Assembly: GCA_034231615.1 (NCBI GenBank)
Contig: CM067298.1
Span: 26,554,528 to 26,618,527 of the forward strand
Source: Meghimatium bilineatum
Lineage: Eukaryota > Mollusca > Gastropoda > Stylommatophora > Philomycidae
Direction: 5' to 3'
DNA length: 64,000 bases
Shown here: positions 1 through 11,690 of the stretch, one piece after another
Position numbering within the stretch: position 1 is the stretch's first letter
Layout: each line of letters starts with the position of its first letter
The notes under the pieces: model-generated
Told to the model about the DNA's origin: nothing
What the model saw: only the letters and a program-made list of their open reading frames with translations
Databases searched by the model: none
Position numbers and translations under genes: made by a program

Positions 1-24
1 GTATATACTTCTACAGGTTGAGGA

Positions 25-180
25 TGTATAGAGGACTCCCTTAATTGTACTCCGATTTCTCCACATGCACCACGTCTCTTAGTGAACTGACACGTTATCT
101 GTCAAGAGTACCATTCACAGCACGTAACTTCGTAGCTTCAAGCCATAATCATCAGGAATTTTATGAATGAAATACTTCTT
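25..180 (-). repeat. Family C SINE, partial copy
   Basis: The body shares the segments caagagtaccattcacagca and cgtaacttcgtagcttcaag with copies at 15.5, 28.7 and 44.1 kb. The tRNA-like head seen in the 44.1-kb copy is missing here. The strand is inferred from that full copy. Confidence 0.6.
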
Positions 181-230
181 TGCCAAATGCGTCTCAAATG
201 AGTCAGGAACCAGATTCGAAATTGCAACAT

Positions 231-533
231 CTTAAAGTCAATTATTTTTCTACTTCTTCTTCGTTCGTTCTCAAAATCCTGCAGATTAGCAGGATGCAGT
301 CCGGAGAACAGAATGAGTTGTCTTGGTTTAAAGCATTGCTGCGATATCTGCGCCTTTCGGCCTGACACATCCGACTTCAGCATGGCTTTGGGTCATTGAC
401 CCTATATAGGATGAGACAACCAACTCCATCCTATAACCTTCTTAGTCGTCTTTAACGACATGCGTAGAATGTAAACAATGTTGCCATTCTTTGCTCCCCT
501 TTCGGGTCCCGGCAACACAGGGCTTAAAGTCAA
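231..533 (-). mobile_element. Family A retroposon with 11-bp target-site duplication
   Basis: The element occupies 242-522 and is flanked by the perfect direct repeat cttaaagtcaa at 231-241 and 523-533. Read on the minus strand it runs from a gtgttgccggg-like 5' end to a GAA-rich 3' tail. Hallmark segment: gatatctgcgcctttcggcc. TSD plus simple tail indicate LINE-type retroposition. It encodes no protein. I could not assign the head to tRNA, 7SL or 5S RNA. Confidence 0.85.
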
Positions 534-578
534 AGATTTAGCTACTATGAAACGGAAACCCGTATAAGTTTCTAAACT

Positions 579-660
579 TCGACAGACTAGCAGGGTGTAG
601 TTGGGATAATTGGTATACGCAGTGCTATGCTTTCTTCTTCGCTGCGATATCTACGCTTTT
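579..660 (-). repeat. Degenerate family A fragment
   Basis: Contains gactagcagggtgtag and gctgcgatatctacgctttt, which match the tail half of family A with many changes. An older copy lying next to the intact one at 242-522. Confidence 0.5.
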
Positions 661-1046
661 GATTTTTAAAAAAAAATACAAGTTTGTGATATTCTAAGGT
701 AAGTCATAACCATTTACACTACGAAACTCCCTTAGTCCGCTTCTTACTGTATACATTGAAGATGATAGTTTTGCTTTTCATTATTCTCTTTTCGTATTAC
801 TGAAACACACTTCATAGCTATTCTCCACACTACATAACAAAAAATAAATGATTTCTGATACCTAAATTAGTACAATGTACTAAATTAGACTAGTATCATG
901 CTCGCTTAAAAAAACAGGCCCAATGTTTTAGAAGAAAATTAGAATCTAGTGTGTGCTCTCAGACTGTACGACTGTAATATTAGTGGTAACGTAGAAGCAA
1001 ATTTGTACAGGAATCTGAATTGCCTCACACTGCAATATTCATTTAA
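661..1046. other. AT-rich spacer, nothing recognised
   Basis: No coding signal, repeat family or RNA gene could be recognised here. Confidence 0.5.
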
Positions 1047-1290
1047 TGCACGGCTTACACACACTTCAAATACAAATACAACCAACATTTAATACGTGGC
1101 TTACACACACTTCAAATACAAATACAACATTTAATACGTGGCTTACACACACTTCAAATACAAATACAACATTTAATACGTGGCTTACACACACTTCAAA
1201 TACAAATACAACATTTAATACGCTGCTTACACTCACTTCAAATACAAATACAACATTTAATACGCGAGTTATACAAACTTCACACTACTA
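1047..1290. repeat. Minisatellite, 42-bp unit, about 5.5 copies
   Basis: The unit begins ttcaaatacaaatacaacat and ends in a CA-rich stretch. The last two copies differ by a few substitutions. The unit is a multiple of three, so a short frame stays open; it is not gene-like. Confidence 0.95.
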
Positions 1291-2296
1291 ATACACATAC
1301 CCACACTCTCACACACTCATTCACTCACTCCTACAGAAATACATGTAACCCATATCTGCAAATCTCAACCATAAAACAAATAACACCAGATTTTTAAAAA
1401 AAATGCATTGTCTCACGTGCTCGTCTCTTTAACTGTCACAGCTCACGCGTGCCACGTGATGCCTGCAGGTCTTTGTGACTTCAGGATGTTTGACCTACAC
1501 ACGTTATGTGCGGTTATTAAACATTTTGTCGGTGAATGGGCTCAGTGGGAAGGAGATGGGAGAACTGCTCATTTCAAGTCTCTCATTCATTGTGTGCCTA
1601 ATTGGAGCATTGAATACAAGCATCCCACAGACAGGGAAATCAATGTATTCTTATCTGGGTAGCAAATACCGTAGACAATCTACAATATGTGGTCAAATAT
1701 TTCGCTGTAGAAGTTGGTATTTATTAATCATAAATTTAAATTTTAAAAAAAATTAATGACATCTAGCAACGGTGACTAAAGCGTAGTTTTGTTACGGTCT
1801 GTAAATGATGATTAAAATAAACAACGTTTTATCAGTGAGCAAGTATCTCTTGACAACACATAGCCTTTCTGACAGAAAACACAGTTCCTTAGTTGATTAC
1901 GCGAGGTGACACCTGGACACGTGCGGGTTACCATACTTCTTTCTTTTAAAAAGAAGACAGGAAAGCGTTTAACATGGGAAAAGGCGATGGATTTTATATT
2001 TAAAAAGTAATGTTTATATTACATATTCTCATAGTATACTACATCAATCGTACTATTTTCTAACATAAGTAAATACATTCTTTTGTTGAAAATAGAAAAT
2101 ATAAAAATTAATGTTTTAAAATGCCTACTTTAAGCAATACAAAAAAAAATATCCACTGCTATTTAACATCTACATAAAAAATGTAGATGACACAATATCT
2201 ATTCGTGTGCGAGCATATTTATATATTTCTCTGATGATGGAATCTGTGCTAGCATTTTTTCATTATGTTTTAAGTAGTTATGACTATATTAAACCT
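1291..2296. other. Spacer, nothing recognised
   Basis: About 1 kb of AT-rich sequence. Short open frames at 1408-1756 lack recognisable motifs, and no known repeat family was seen. Confidence 0.5.
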
Positions 2297-3023
2297 GCAT
2301 ATAGGAGAAAAGTTGCTCCATTTATCCTACATAAAGGAGAAACGTTGCTTCATTTATCCAGCGTAAAGGAGAAAAGTTGCTTCGTTGATCCCGCGTAAAG
2401 GAGAAAGGTTGCTTCGTTGATCCAGCATAAAGGAGAAGTTGCTTCATTTATCTTGCATACAGGAGAAAAGTTCTTCATTGATCCCGCGTAAAGTAGAAAG
2501 GTTGCTTCATTGATCCCGCGTAAAGGAGAAAAGTTGCTTCATTGATCCCGCGTAAAGGAGAAAAGTTGCTTCATTGATCCCGCGTAAAAGAGAAAAGTTG
2601 CTTCATTGATCCCGCGTAAAGGAGAAAAGTTGCTTCATTGATCCCGCGTAAAGGAGAAAAGTTGCTTCATTGATCCCGCGTAAAGGAGAAAAGTTGCTTC
2701 ATTGATCCCGCGTAAAAGAGAAAAGTTGCTTCATTGATCCCGCGTAAAGGAGAAAAGTTGCTTCATTGATCCCGCGTAAAGGAGAAAAGTTGCTTCATTG
2801 ATCCCGCGTAAAAGAGAAAAGTTGCTTCATTGATACAGCGTAAAGGAGAAAAGTTGCTTCATTGATACAGCGTAAAGGAGAAAAGTTGCTTCATTGATAC
2901 AGCGTAAAGGAGAAAAGTTGCTTCATTGATCCCGCGTAAAAGAGAAAAGTTGCTTCATTGATCCTGCATAAAGGAGAAGTTGCTTCATTTATCTTGCATA
3001 CAGGAGAAAAGTTGCTTCATATT
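2297..3023. repeat. Minisatellite, 32-bp unit, about 22 copies
   Basis: Unit gtaaaggagaaaagttgctt plus cattgatcccgc. The centre is nearly homogeneous and both edges carry degenerate units (cataaaggagaagttgc), as expected from unequal exchange acting mainly in the middle of an array. Sub-variants (aaagag for aaggag, atacag for atcccg) recur in blocks. Confidence 0.97.
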
Positions 3024-3450
3024 TGCATTGTGAGGCGAGATATCAAAGAAGAATGGGTCAAATTTTAACATTTCTGAACTATGGTGACTAGTGTTATAGC
3101 TTTCAAAATATGTTTCCATGTTTAGTAGAACAATACTTTATTACTCTTTATTTTCTTATAAATTTCATGAGTAGTGTATAATTATTACTATCAAATCACT
3201 TATCATTACTTGAAACTACTGCCTTTATCAGGAATTGTCTTATTAAGTACGTATCCACAAAGAGAGTGGATTCTGCATCATTACTCATCATTGCTCCAGT
3301 TTGGTAGCTCATCAAAAGTCGTTCAAGTAAATCAAGAGATAACTTGCAGGGGCTGTAACCGCTTTTCCAAATATTCTAAACAATTATTGTTCTTATCTGT
3401 GTTGTTATATAATCTATTATCTTTAAAAAATGATAGTTCATATTTAATAT
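3024..3450. other. AT-rich spacer, nothing recognised
   Basis: No repeat family or coding motif recognised before the family A insertion at 3464. Confidence 0.5.
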
Positions 3451-3759
3451 GGAGGAATATTTTCTTCTTCTTCTTCTTCTGCGTTCGTTCTCAAACTCCT
3501 GCAGATTAGCAGGAAGTAGTCCGGAGAACGGAATGCGTTGTGTCATGGTTTACAGCATTGCTGCGATATCTGCGCCTTTCGGCCTGACACATCCGACTTC
3601 AGCATGGCTTTGGGTCACTGACCCTATATGGGATGGGTCAGCCAACTCCATCCCATAACCTCCTTAGTCGCCTTTTACGACATGCGTGGAAGATAAACAG
3701 TGTTGCTATTCTTTGCTCCCCTTTCGGGCCCTGACAACACACGGGCGGAGGAATATTTT
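3451..3759 (-). mobile_element. Full-length family A retroposon with 13-bp TSD
   Basis: The direct repeat ggaggaatatttt at 3451-3463 and 3747-3759 brackets an element at 3464-3746. On the minus strand it starts gcccgtgtgttg and ends in (GAA)n before the TSD. This is one of the best preserved copies and a good reference for family length (about 283 bp). Confidence 0.93.
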
Positions 3760-3885
3760 TATTTCGTTCTTTTATTACTCGGTTGTTCGGTTGTGTAAAC
3801 TACTGCCAACGTAAAACCTATCACTGTTTATGAACCAGAACCATAGTTAATAGTAAGTCGACTGTTGTTTTTCCATATTCATCTC

Positions 3886-4062
3886 TTTCTAACCTAAACA
3901 ACACGCAAGAATTAAAAGACCTGGCAACACAAAGACAGAAATGGAAAGCTATGGTTTCTGCCCTAAGCGTCGCCTATGGCCCTGGAGGAACATAACATAA
4001 CATAACAACATAACATATCATAACATAACATAACATAACATAACATAACATAACATTTAATA
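3886..4062 (+). pseudogene. 5'-truncated LINE 3' end with (CATAA)n tail
   Basis: The plus frame gives a short C-terminus, LATQRQKWKAMVSAL, a few residues and GG, then a stop made by the first taa of the tail. It matches copies at 17.8 and 50.1 kb. The last residues resemble the C-terminal end of many non-LTR reverse-transcriptase proteins. The tail of about 70 bp is a pentanucleotide array. The insertion abuts the 3' end of a family D SINE at 4063. Confidence 0.8.
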
Positions 4063-4215
4063 CGTAGCCATCTACCTATCATTTGTTTTGGCTATAGTGA
4101 ATTTTAGACAATATAAATACGTGCAGTAGTTAGCCATTACTTTCTGAACGGCCCCTATATACAATTGCCTGCGGTAGGATTCGAATCCAGTAATACATTA
4201 TATTCTAAACGTATT
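4063..4215 (-). mobile_element. Family D SINE, minus strand
   Basis: On the minus strand the B-box-like ggattcgaatcc is followed by the family D core (ttcagaaagtaatggctaac, then a tatttatattg segment) and gatggctacgt, where the copy is cut off by the LINE tail on its left. Related copies lie at 32.0, 47.2 and 58.9 kb. Confidence 0.75.
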
Positions 4216-4678
4216 ACAAGCTATTCCCTTTATATTTTAAGAATACCACAAAATTCAGTATTATAATTAATTATTATATAAATTAAATTTGGTTTGAAAT
4301 AATTTTAAATTGTTTTCGTGTTGACCTTTTTGTAGTCTCTTGTGTTCTTGTATTAGCAAGGAAATTCACATGCAGGTGCGGAAATAAAACCTCGGGCAAT
4401 TCTGCATATTAAAAAAACTCCGTCGGAAGGACGTTTAAGGCTTAAAATAGAGGACGTATAAATAATATAGGACTCGCATATAGTGTTTTGTCTCAAAGGT
4501 ATAGATGTGTTATGGGGGGGGGGGGGTTATCGATGCACGTTTAGTCCCTTAATATGGACAGTATCCCAAGATTACTTGGTCTTGTTAGGAACGTATTATA
4601 AACGTATTGGTTAACTAGTTCAGCATTTTTGTGTCATATCTGTTTACTCATTTGTAGTGATGGCACATCTAGCAATCC
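4216..4678. other. Spacer with a G-run
   Basis: No gene seen. A run of about 13 G residues lies near 4514-4527. Confidence 0.5.
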
Positions 4679-4765
4679 ATACCCCCGGGAAGTCCGCTAA
4701 AAGTAACATACCACCGGGAAGTCCGCTAAAAGTAACATACTACCGGGAAGTCCGCTAAAAGTAAC
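4679..4765. repeat. 31-bp tandem repeat, three copies
   Basis: Three adjacent copies of a unit containing gggaagtccgctaaaagtaa. Confidence 0.9.
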
Positions 4766-5023
4766 AGAGTTACAGTGTGTGCTGGTCGGCATCTCTTTGT
4801 TATCCATGGACACCATTTAACAGAACACAAAAGATATCAGACAAGACATGCAATGATGATTTTTTTTCTCCACAGGTTACAGGCTGTCAGACATTTCCCC
4901 AACTTTCCTTAGTTGTCTCCTACGACATGCCTGGCAAGAATATATGTGACCCTATTCTTTGCATACTGAACTAGAAGTCCGGATCACAGTTTCCACACTG
5001 GTGCAGTTTATATATAATTGCTT

Positions 5024-5240
5024 TTTAAAAAAAAGTAAAGTTACGCATAGCATTTATTAATGCCGTAGGATTGTGAGATGTTAGCGATCTCATATTTCAG
5101 TGGGTCTGCAAATGAGGGCGGTAGCCATCTCCTCTCCCTCACAGTCTTCCTGGATTAATTCGATACCATTTAAGGCTGGGTCGACCCGGGAGCCGTTCCG
5201 ATCTGAAAAACATTTCCGCCTCAACTGGGGAATGAATACT
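5024..5240 (-). mobile_element. Family B SINE, head-truncated
   Basis: Closely matches the full copy at 42601-42869 (shared gatgttagcgatctca, gagggcggtagccatctcct, ctgggtcgacc and ctcaactggggaatgaa). The tRNA-like head is cut within the B box, so this copy lacks the A box. Confidence 0.85.
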
Positions 5241-5914
5241 GGGAATAATTGCATACTATGATGTGAATTATGACAAGCCGTACTTCAAATTGTTTGATTT
5301 AGTTATTAGTTAAGGGCACTACTCTGTTTGATAGTGAATCATGTCTGGGAGATTTTGGCATTATATATATATATATAGTTGTATGCACACGCAGAGACAG
5401 TTGTTGCGGTGAACGATCTAAATAAACATATAATAGTCAGTTTTAGTGATCTCATACAGTTGCTAATTGACCTTGACATTTGTGTCATTAGTTCGATAAA
5501 AGCTGTGTTTATGTCCACGCTAGTTGCTTTGGAGTTAGGATCCTGGACACCTAAGATCACAATTACCCCGCCAAGATAGTCCCAGGGATCTCAATGTCAT
5601 CCTTAATTTTTATTGTTTACACCAGAGTGGGCTCACATTTTTAGTCGACGGGCTTGATTGAGAATGTTTTCGTGCGGGAAGAGGCCTACAAATTGTTTTA
5701 AAAGTCGGTTTGAGTTCTTAGTGGCATTTTTTACAATCTTGTTCCGATGAATTTTCTTAGCCTGGAACGTCAGTGTAATGTCTAGAATGGGCCGATTTTC
5801 ATCACACGCTATCTACACAGACACAAATATAATGATTTCAGATTACTAAGAAAATTAGGACCTTCACATTTAAATTTCCGACAATTATCACGATATAACA
5901 TGGAGGAGGTAATG
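5241..5914. other. Spacer, nothing firmly recognised
   Basis: AT-rich, with a short TA run near 5365-5380. A fragment at 5815-5840 resembles the 24-bp unit of the array at 14812-14914 but stands alone. Confidence 0.45.
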
Positions 5915-6000
5915 TCTTTCATTGTTTATTGTGACTTGGTTGCGATATCTACATTTTTCATTCCGGCATATCTGACTTCAGCATGAGATTGTCGGGTTAT
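5915..6000 (-). repeat. Degenerate family A fragment
   Basis: Contains ggttgcgatatctaca followed by ccggcatatctgacttcagc, recognisable as the middle of family A. Confidence 0.4.
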
Positions 6001-6100
6001 CTATAATATGTACTCACTAAAAAATCGAACACCGAAAGCGTGAAACGAGGTAATGAAGTTTTGCTAATAACATGAAACGCACATATGCACATACACAAAT

Positions 6101-6131
6101 CGACGTTTCAACTGAAAGGCCTTTATCAAGG
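6101..6131 (-). ncRNA. Hammerhead-ribozyme-like remnant of a Penelope terminal repeat
   Basis: On the minus strand, ttgataaaggcctttcag followed by ttgaaacgtcg resembles the hammerhead core: CUGAUGA, helix II, then GAAAC and GUC. The first core is changed (ttgataa), so self-cleavage is unlikely. It lies just downstream of the Penelope-like reading frame, where Penelope-like elements are known to carry hammerhead motifs in their pLTRs. Inferred from sequence pattern and position only. Confidence 0.35.
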
Positions 6132-6339
6132 ATTACATACGCGTGTACATCGAAAACGACAAGCAGGTACGACACAACTGACGTTCACGTGTCTAGCAAG
6201 ATGGTAGGGAGGATAGACATTAGGTCAGAGGTGACACAAACAGGAAATGTACAGAAATAAGAAATATACAAAAACAAACCCAAATAAATGTGAAAAACCA
6301 GAGAAACAGAGAAATGACGGAACAACACGATATCATGCA

Positions 6340-7110
6340 TATTTCAGGAGCTCATTAGTTCCTAAAGGATTGAGAGTGCCACATTCGTATATATAGCGGT
6401 TCTCAAGCGCGAGACGGGCCCGATCGTCGAAGAAGCACACTTTGATGGAAGTCACCTAAATATCCTGGGCGCCCAAATGACCAGTGCATTGACGTAGACG
6501 TCGACAGGATAGCCTGAATTATGTTTTATGCTGTGTAAGTGCTAGCAGAATCAGTCAGGAAGCCTCCTATCAGTCTCACCTATATACGTCATGGTGCAGC
6601 GCTTGCAGATGATTACATAGATAACGTTACAGGACACACACGAGAAACTCTACTCAATGGTGAAGGTGGCCTTGGGGAATGTGACGGAGCGTGTCTGTGT
6701 AACATACGGACAGGTGTATCACCTAAGGCGTTCGTAGCTGATAGTGCCAGAAGGATGGGGGACGGCAGGCCTAAGATGACTCCGGACCAGTAGATCCTTG
6801 AGGTTCTTGTCCCATCTGTACCAAACCAGAGGAAGGTCGAAGAACACTTCATGCGTCTCAGGATCCGACTGGCGAAGAAGAAGATGGAGTAGAACATAAC
6901 AAACAGCAGCGCTATGCGGGTGGAAAGTGTGAACAAGTTTGACCTTGTCAAGGAGAGAACTCCGAATGTTCGAGAGGGTATCCTGGCCGGGTATTCAGCA
7001 CACCTGAGAGAGGGCAGACTGAAGGACCATGTCGGGGTATAGGCGAGAGCGAAAAAAGCTCATTATCTCGTGGGCTTTCGGGTTATCTAGATCTTCTATG
7101 TCCTGGATAG
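6340..7110 (-). pseudogene. Penelope-like element: reverse-transcriptase C-terminus and GIY-YIG endonuclease, decayed
   Basis: The minus frame is almost continuous over about 700 bp and is broken by a few stops. From higher to lower coordinates it gives FHPHSAAV, then FFDLPLVWYRWDKNLKDLLV (typical of the Penelope-like reverse-transcriptase end), a cysteine pair, then VIYVIICKRCTMTYIGETDR, which fits a GIY-YIG nuclease domain with its Cys pair. The C-terminus reads IYECGTLNPLGTNELL after a frame change near 6480. These elements combine both activities in one protein for retrotransposition. The stops (for example in YERLR-stop-YTCP) mark it as dead. Base composition is higher in GC than the flanks. 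The 5' part of the reverse transcriptase is absent. Confidence 0.85.
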
Positions 7111-7590
7111 CCAACACCACAGCAATTATTTCTTCACATCCTCTTACGTCACGTGTTACTTTTTTTTCTTCCTATTTCTGTTTCCGATTGAAGATACTAA
7201 TAATTAAGAGTCTATGTGTGTTTTTTATGAAGATATTTTGATCGAAACGATCATTTAGTGTATTCGTTATTATCTGTAAAACTATATTACTTCCTGCTTA
7301 CACATGCATATACAAGCATATTATTTAATGGTAGTTCAGTAATCGAAGCACAGACTTCCTAGACATGGTCTTCATGGGTCTATTCTAACATCATCATCCA
7401 GTGCTGTCTCCATCGTGTCAGAAAGAGTCAAGAAATAGTTGTGCTGAAATTATTATCGTACATAGAGTGAAACTTCGTAAACCTGAGGGTTGTGGGACTA
7501 TAATGTATACAATGTCTACGACTCATAAGGGCATAAAAGACGCAGAGGATGTCTTCATTGTAGTCATGATTCTCTATATGTACTCTCCTT
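7111..7590. other. Spacer, nothing recognised
   Basis: No clear motif; possibly more decayed Penelope-like sequence near 7111-7160. Confidence 0.4.
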
Positions 7591-7860
7591 TCAACAAAAC
7601 AGCAGGACATCGAATCTCCTGCCAAGAGTATCAGTTATAGCATGTAATTAGGTAACTTCAAGCGATAATCTACTCGTAACTTCAAGCGATAATCTACTCG
7701 TAACTTCAAGCGATAATCTACTCGTAACTTCAAGCGATAATCTACTCGTAACTTCAAGCGATAATCTACTCGTAACTTCAAGCGATAATCTACTCGTAAC
7801 TTCAAGCGATAATCTACTCGTAACTTCAAGCGATAATCTATTTGAGTATCAGAAAAAAAT
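7591..7860 (-). mobile_element. Family C SINE copy carrying an internal minisatellite
   Basis: The left edge (gccaagagtatcagttatag, then catgtaat) matches the family C body. The following segment gtaacttcaagcgataatct has been amplified in place (next entry). Confidence 0.7.
7651..7840. repeat. 24-bp minisatellite, about 8 copies, born in family C
   Basis: The unit gtaacttcaagcgataatct plus actc is near-perfectly repeated. It equals the family C body segment cgtaact, tcaagcgataatct seen singly in other copies. The unit is divisible by three, so open frames on both strands are by-products. Confidence 0.95.
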
Positions 7861-8078
7861 GTACGGAGGTAAAATGTTTAGTAACAAACACTCTATTTAG
7901 AACGAGTGTATATCTCAGCGACGTAACACATACCAGTACCAATCTTATGAGGCTGCAGAAAGGCAAATCAATATCGGCACACTTAGCTGGTTAACAGGTG
8001 GGATTGCAGTGCAACTGTATTCCAAGTGGTGAAAAGTGAAAATGCGAGGTAATATATTCCTACGAACCACTAAGATCC

Positions 8079-8116
8079 GATAAATTCAACGTTTCGACCA
8101 AACGGTCTTAAACACG
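8079..8116 (-). ncRNA. Second hammerhead-like motif, Penelope-type terminal repeat
   Basis: On the minus strand aagaccgtttggtcgaaacg keeps a perfect helix II (gacc/ggtc with a gttt loop) followed by gaaacgtt. The 5' CUGAUGA core is degraded to gtgttta. About 40-60 bases further on, a segment like attacctcg and tttcac is shared with the 6.0-kb site, supporting a common pLTR origin. Confidence 0.4.
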
Positions 8117-8280
8117 CATTTAACACAAAATACAACCACATTGATGTGATTGGATGTACGCATACATAAAATATACATCAACGAGGACAATACACAATAA
8201 CTAATGTTAATCCGTTGTTCTCATAGATACGTTTCTATGACTTGTTTTTCTGTGCATTTTCTGTTTTTCTATGTGCGGTT

Positions 8281-8592
8281 TTTTAGTCGAAAAGCTGAGA
8301 ATTTATGCTTTTAATGATTCGTACCACTAAATTCTCTCGTTTTCGTCATGTTCTAAATGTACGCTATTTAATGCGTCCTTTAAAGTGGGCAACAAAATAT
8401 TGTAAAAAAAAACACATGCACATATGATATAGAACTTTTAGTCTAAACGTTGAATTTATGTTTTAATGACACGCAACACTACACTACCTCATGTTCTAAA
8501 TGTTCATACATTTAACATGTTCTTTACGCACCCAGTGAACAAGCACCATAATTTAAAAAAAACAACACTCATGCACATATGGTATCCTAACC
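8281..8592 (+). repeat. Tandem dimer, 155-bp unit
   Basis: Two diverged copies begin ttttagtc at 8281 and 8436. Both contain gaatttatg, ttttaatga, catgttctaaatg and the end cacatgcacatatg (atgcacatatgg in copy two). The start of unit two, gtctaaacgttgaattta, is nearly the reverse complement of the hammerhead-like site at 8081-8098. May be a tandem pLTR remnant. Confidence 0.7.
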
Positions 8593-8859
8593 AGTGGAGA
8601 AGGTAATCGGTGCAATGTCTTGAGCAGGTGCGTATTATATGAATATTTGTAGTACCTTCATTAGTAACCTAGAGATGTCACATGAAAACTTCATGAATAG
8701 AAATGTATCACAAATCTGTTAGTACTTAAAAAATATACTTGAAGAAAATGTGTTGTCTTTTAAACAGAATAGTTAAACATGTACATGTGGTTATGGTAGT
8801 CGATATGTAGTGTACCTACACATTGGTGTTCTAGCATTCTCGAATATTTATACCAAGGT

Positions 8860-9020
8860 AGCACAATTGTTAGTGAACTGACTTAATTATCGGGTGATTA
8901 TGATTCAATTTTTAGTTCTAGAAATATTTTTAAAATCACCAACGGCTCCTAGGTGACTTAGCCTAAGGAAACGGGTACCAGAACTTCTGGAAAAGTAGAT
9001 GTGGAGAGCGTGATGCTGAC
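8860..9020 (+). mobile_element. Family E tRNA-derived SINE
   Basis: A degenerate tRNA-like head (ggtagcacaattgttagtga as A-box region, gattcaatttt as B box) is followed by a body with ttcaccaacggctccta-type, acgggtaccag and gagcgtgatgctgac segments. The body order is shared with 10405-10560. Confidence 0.55.
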
Positions 9021-9096
9021 TATTTCCTATTTAATTCCTAGCAATGTGTTACTCATCAACCACAACTCATGACAGCCCAAACTGAAACAGTCAGAT

Positions 9097-9190
9097 CAGA
9101 CGTTTTCAGCAGAGTTTTCATTTAATGTTTCCAGCACAGTTTTCATTTAACGTTTTCAGCGAGTTTTCATTTAACGTTTTCAGCAGAGTA
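9097..9190. repeat. Short tandem repeat, about 25-29-bp unit, three copies
   Basis: Repeats of cgttttcagcagagttttca with small length differences. Confidence 0.85.
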
Positions 9191-9516
9191 GAACATTACA
9201 GGCGATTCAAAAATCACGACAGGAGAGATCAAACTGTTTCCCCTCATCTCAAGACCTACTACTTTCCTGCTCACATTGCACATTTAGAGCACGGATTGGA
9301 CTCATCGAGAGTCCATTCGAGAACTAACAAACAAACAAACTAAACTTGGCCCTTCTTAATACCATGCCCATTTAAGTTTTCGAAGCAGGAACACCATTAT
9401 TATCATCACTAAGCACTGTAATACACTCCGCCATCACAATTTCTCTGACTATAGATACACGTCTTTCTGCATTCTTCAATACCGCCTATATTTACCAGCG
9501 TGTCTAGAACAATAAT
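9191..9516. other. Spacer, nothing recognised
   Basis: No repeat family or gene identified. Confidence 0.5.
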
Positions 9517-10395
9517 TCTGTTTTCTATTTGAGACCCAGGAAATTTATGATAATGCGTATGTAAAATCCGGAAGTTGATGATAATGTTTTCTATGTGAGA
9601 CCCAGAAGTTGATGATAATGTTTTCTATGTGAGACCCAGGACGTTGATGATAATGTTTTCTATGTGAGACCCAAGACGTTGATAATGCTTTCTATGTGAG
9701 ACCAAGAAGTTGATGATAATGTTTTCTATGTGAGACCCAAGACGATGATGATAATTGTTTCTATGTTATACCCAGGACGTTGATGATAATGTTTTCTATG
9801 TGAGATCCAGAAGTTGATGATAATGTTTTCTATGTTATACCCAGGACGTTGATGATAATGTTTTCTATGTGAGACCCAGAAGTTGATGATAATGTTTTCT
9901 ATGTGAGACCCAGAAGTTGATATTAATGTTTTCTATGTGAGACCCAGAAGTTGATGATAATGTTTTCTATGTGAGACCCAAGATGTTGATGATAATTTTT
10001 TCTATGTGAGACCCAAGACGATGATGATAATTGTTTCTATGTTATACCCAGGACGTTGATGATAATGTTTTCTATGTGAGATCCAGAAGTTGATGATAAT
10101 GTGTTCTATGTGAGACCCAAGACGATGATGATAATTGTTTCTATGTTATACCCAGGACGTTGATGATAATTTTTTCTATGTGAGACCCAGAAGTTGATGA
10201 TAATGTTTTCTATGTGAGACCCAGAAGTTGATGATAATGTGTTCTATGTGAGACCCAGAAGTTGATGATAATGTGTTCTATGTGAGACCCAGAAGTTGAT
10301 GATAATGTTTTCTATGTGAGATCCAGAAGGTGAGGGTGTTTTCTGTGGGAGACCCAAGACGTTGATGAAAATGTTTTCTATACGGTGAAGTACGG
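9517..10395. repeat. Minisatellite, 33-bp unit, about 26 copies
   Basis: Unit gttgatgataatgttttcta followed by tgtgagacccaga. Several variants (gttatacccagg, gatgatgataattg) recur together in the same order at about 9740 and 10010-10170, showing that blocks of several units were duplicated. Confidence 0.97.
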
Positions 10396-10404
10396 TATCT
10401 TATA

Positions 10405-10560
10405 CAGGGTCAATGTAGCGCAGCGTTAACTCACTTGCTTCCTGTATGATGGTCCGACTTGAAATCACTAAAGTGTTTTAATAAGTTCACCAAGCGTAAG
10501 AAAATTGGTACCAGGTCTCATGGGAAAGTAAAAGCTGAGGGTGAAATGCAGACCAATCAT
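10405..10560 (+). mobile_element. Family E tRNA-derived SINE
   Basis: Head atgtagcgcagcgttaactc with a B-box-like gacttgaaatcac, then gttcaccaagcg, ttggtaccaggtctcatggg and aaagtaaaagctgag. Matches the order of the copy at 8860. Confidence 0.6.
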
Positions 10561-11382
<822 letters not shown>

Positions 11383-11394
11383 CAAAATAAATAC

Positions 11395-11690
11395 TTGTGC
11401 AGACGAACAAGAGCAACCCATTACAGTGGCGAGGCGTCACAGACCTGTGTGGTTTGGTCACGTTATGAGGCACGATTCTCTTTTCAATACTATCTTGAAA
11501 GGAAAAGTTTAAGTTCGATGAAGAAGAGGAGGTGAGAGGAAAGTATGGATTAATAATATTAAAGGCTGGACAGGATTAAGATTTACCAGACTTAAACAAA
11601 GAACCGATAACAGAGAGGCGTAGCGAAATATTTGTGTTGATGTTTCCAGAGTGTCTCCCCTGCTATCCTGAAGTGTTATGTGTTTGATGA
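11395..11690 (+). pseudogene. LINE reverse-transcriptase C-terminal fragment
   Basis: Plus frame: [20 protein letters not shown], then LKGKV, an internal frame change, and ERKVWINNIKGWTGL. This fits the conserved tail of non-LTR retrotransposon proteins (WFGHV-x-RHDSL, then a W-x-x-NIK-x-W block). A frameshift or stop after LKGKV shows it is dead. The (TA)n run marks its 5' truncation. Confidence 0.85.

Noticed and set aside
2297-3023. CRISPR-like array of 32-bp repeats
   Set aside because: Units are directly adjacent with no unique spacers, and the context is animal retroposons. The same applies to all other arrays here.
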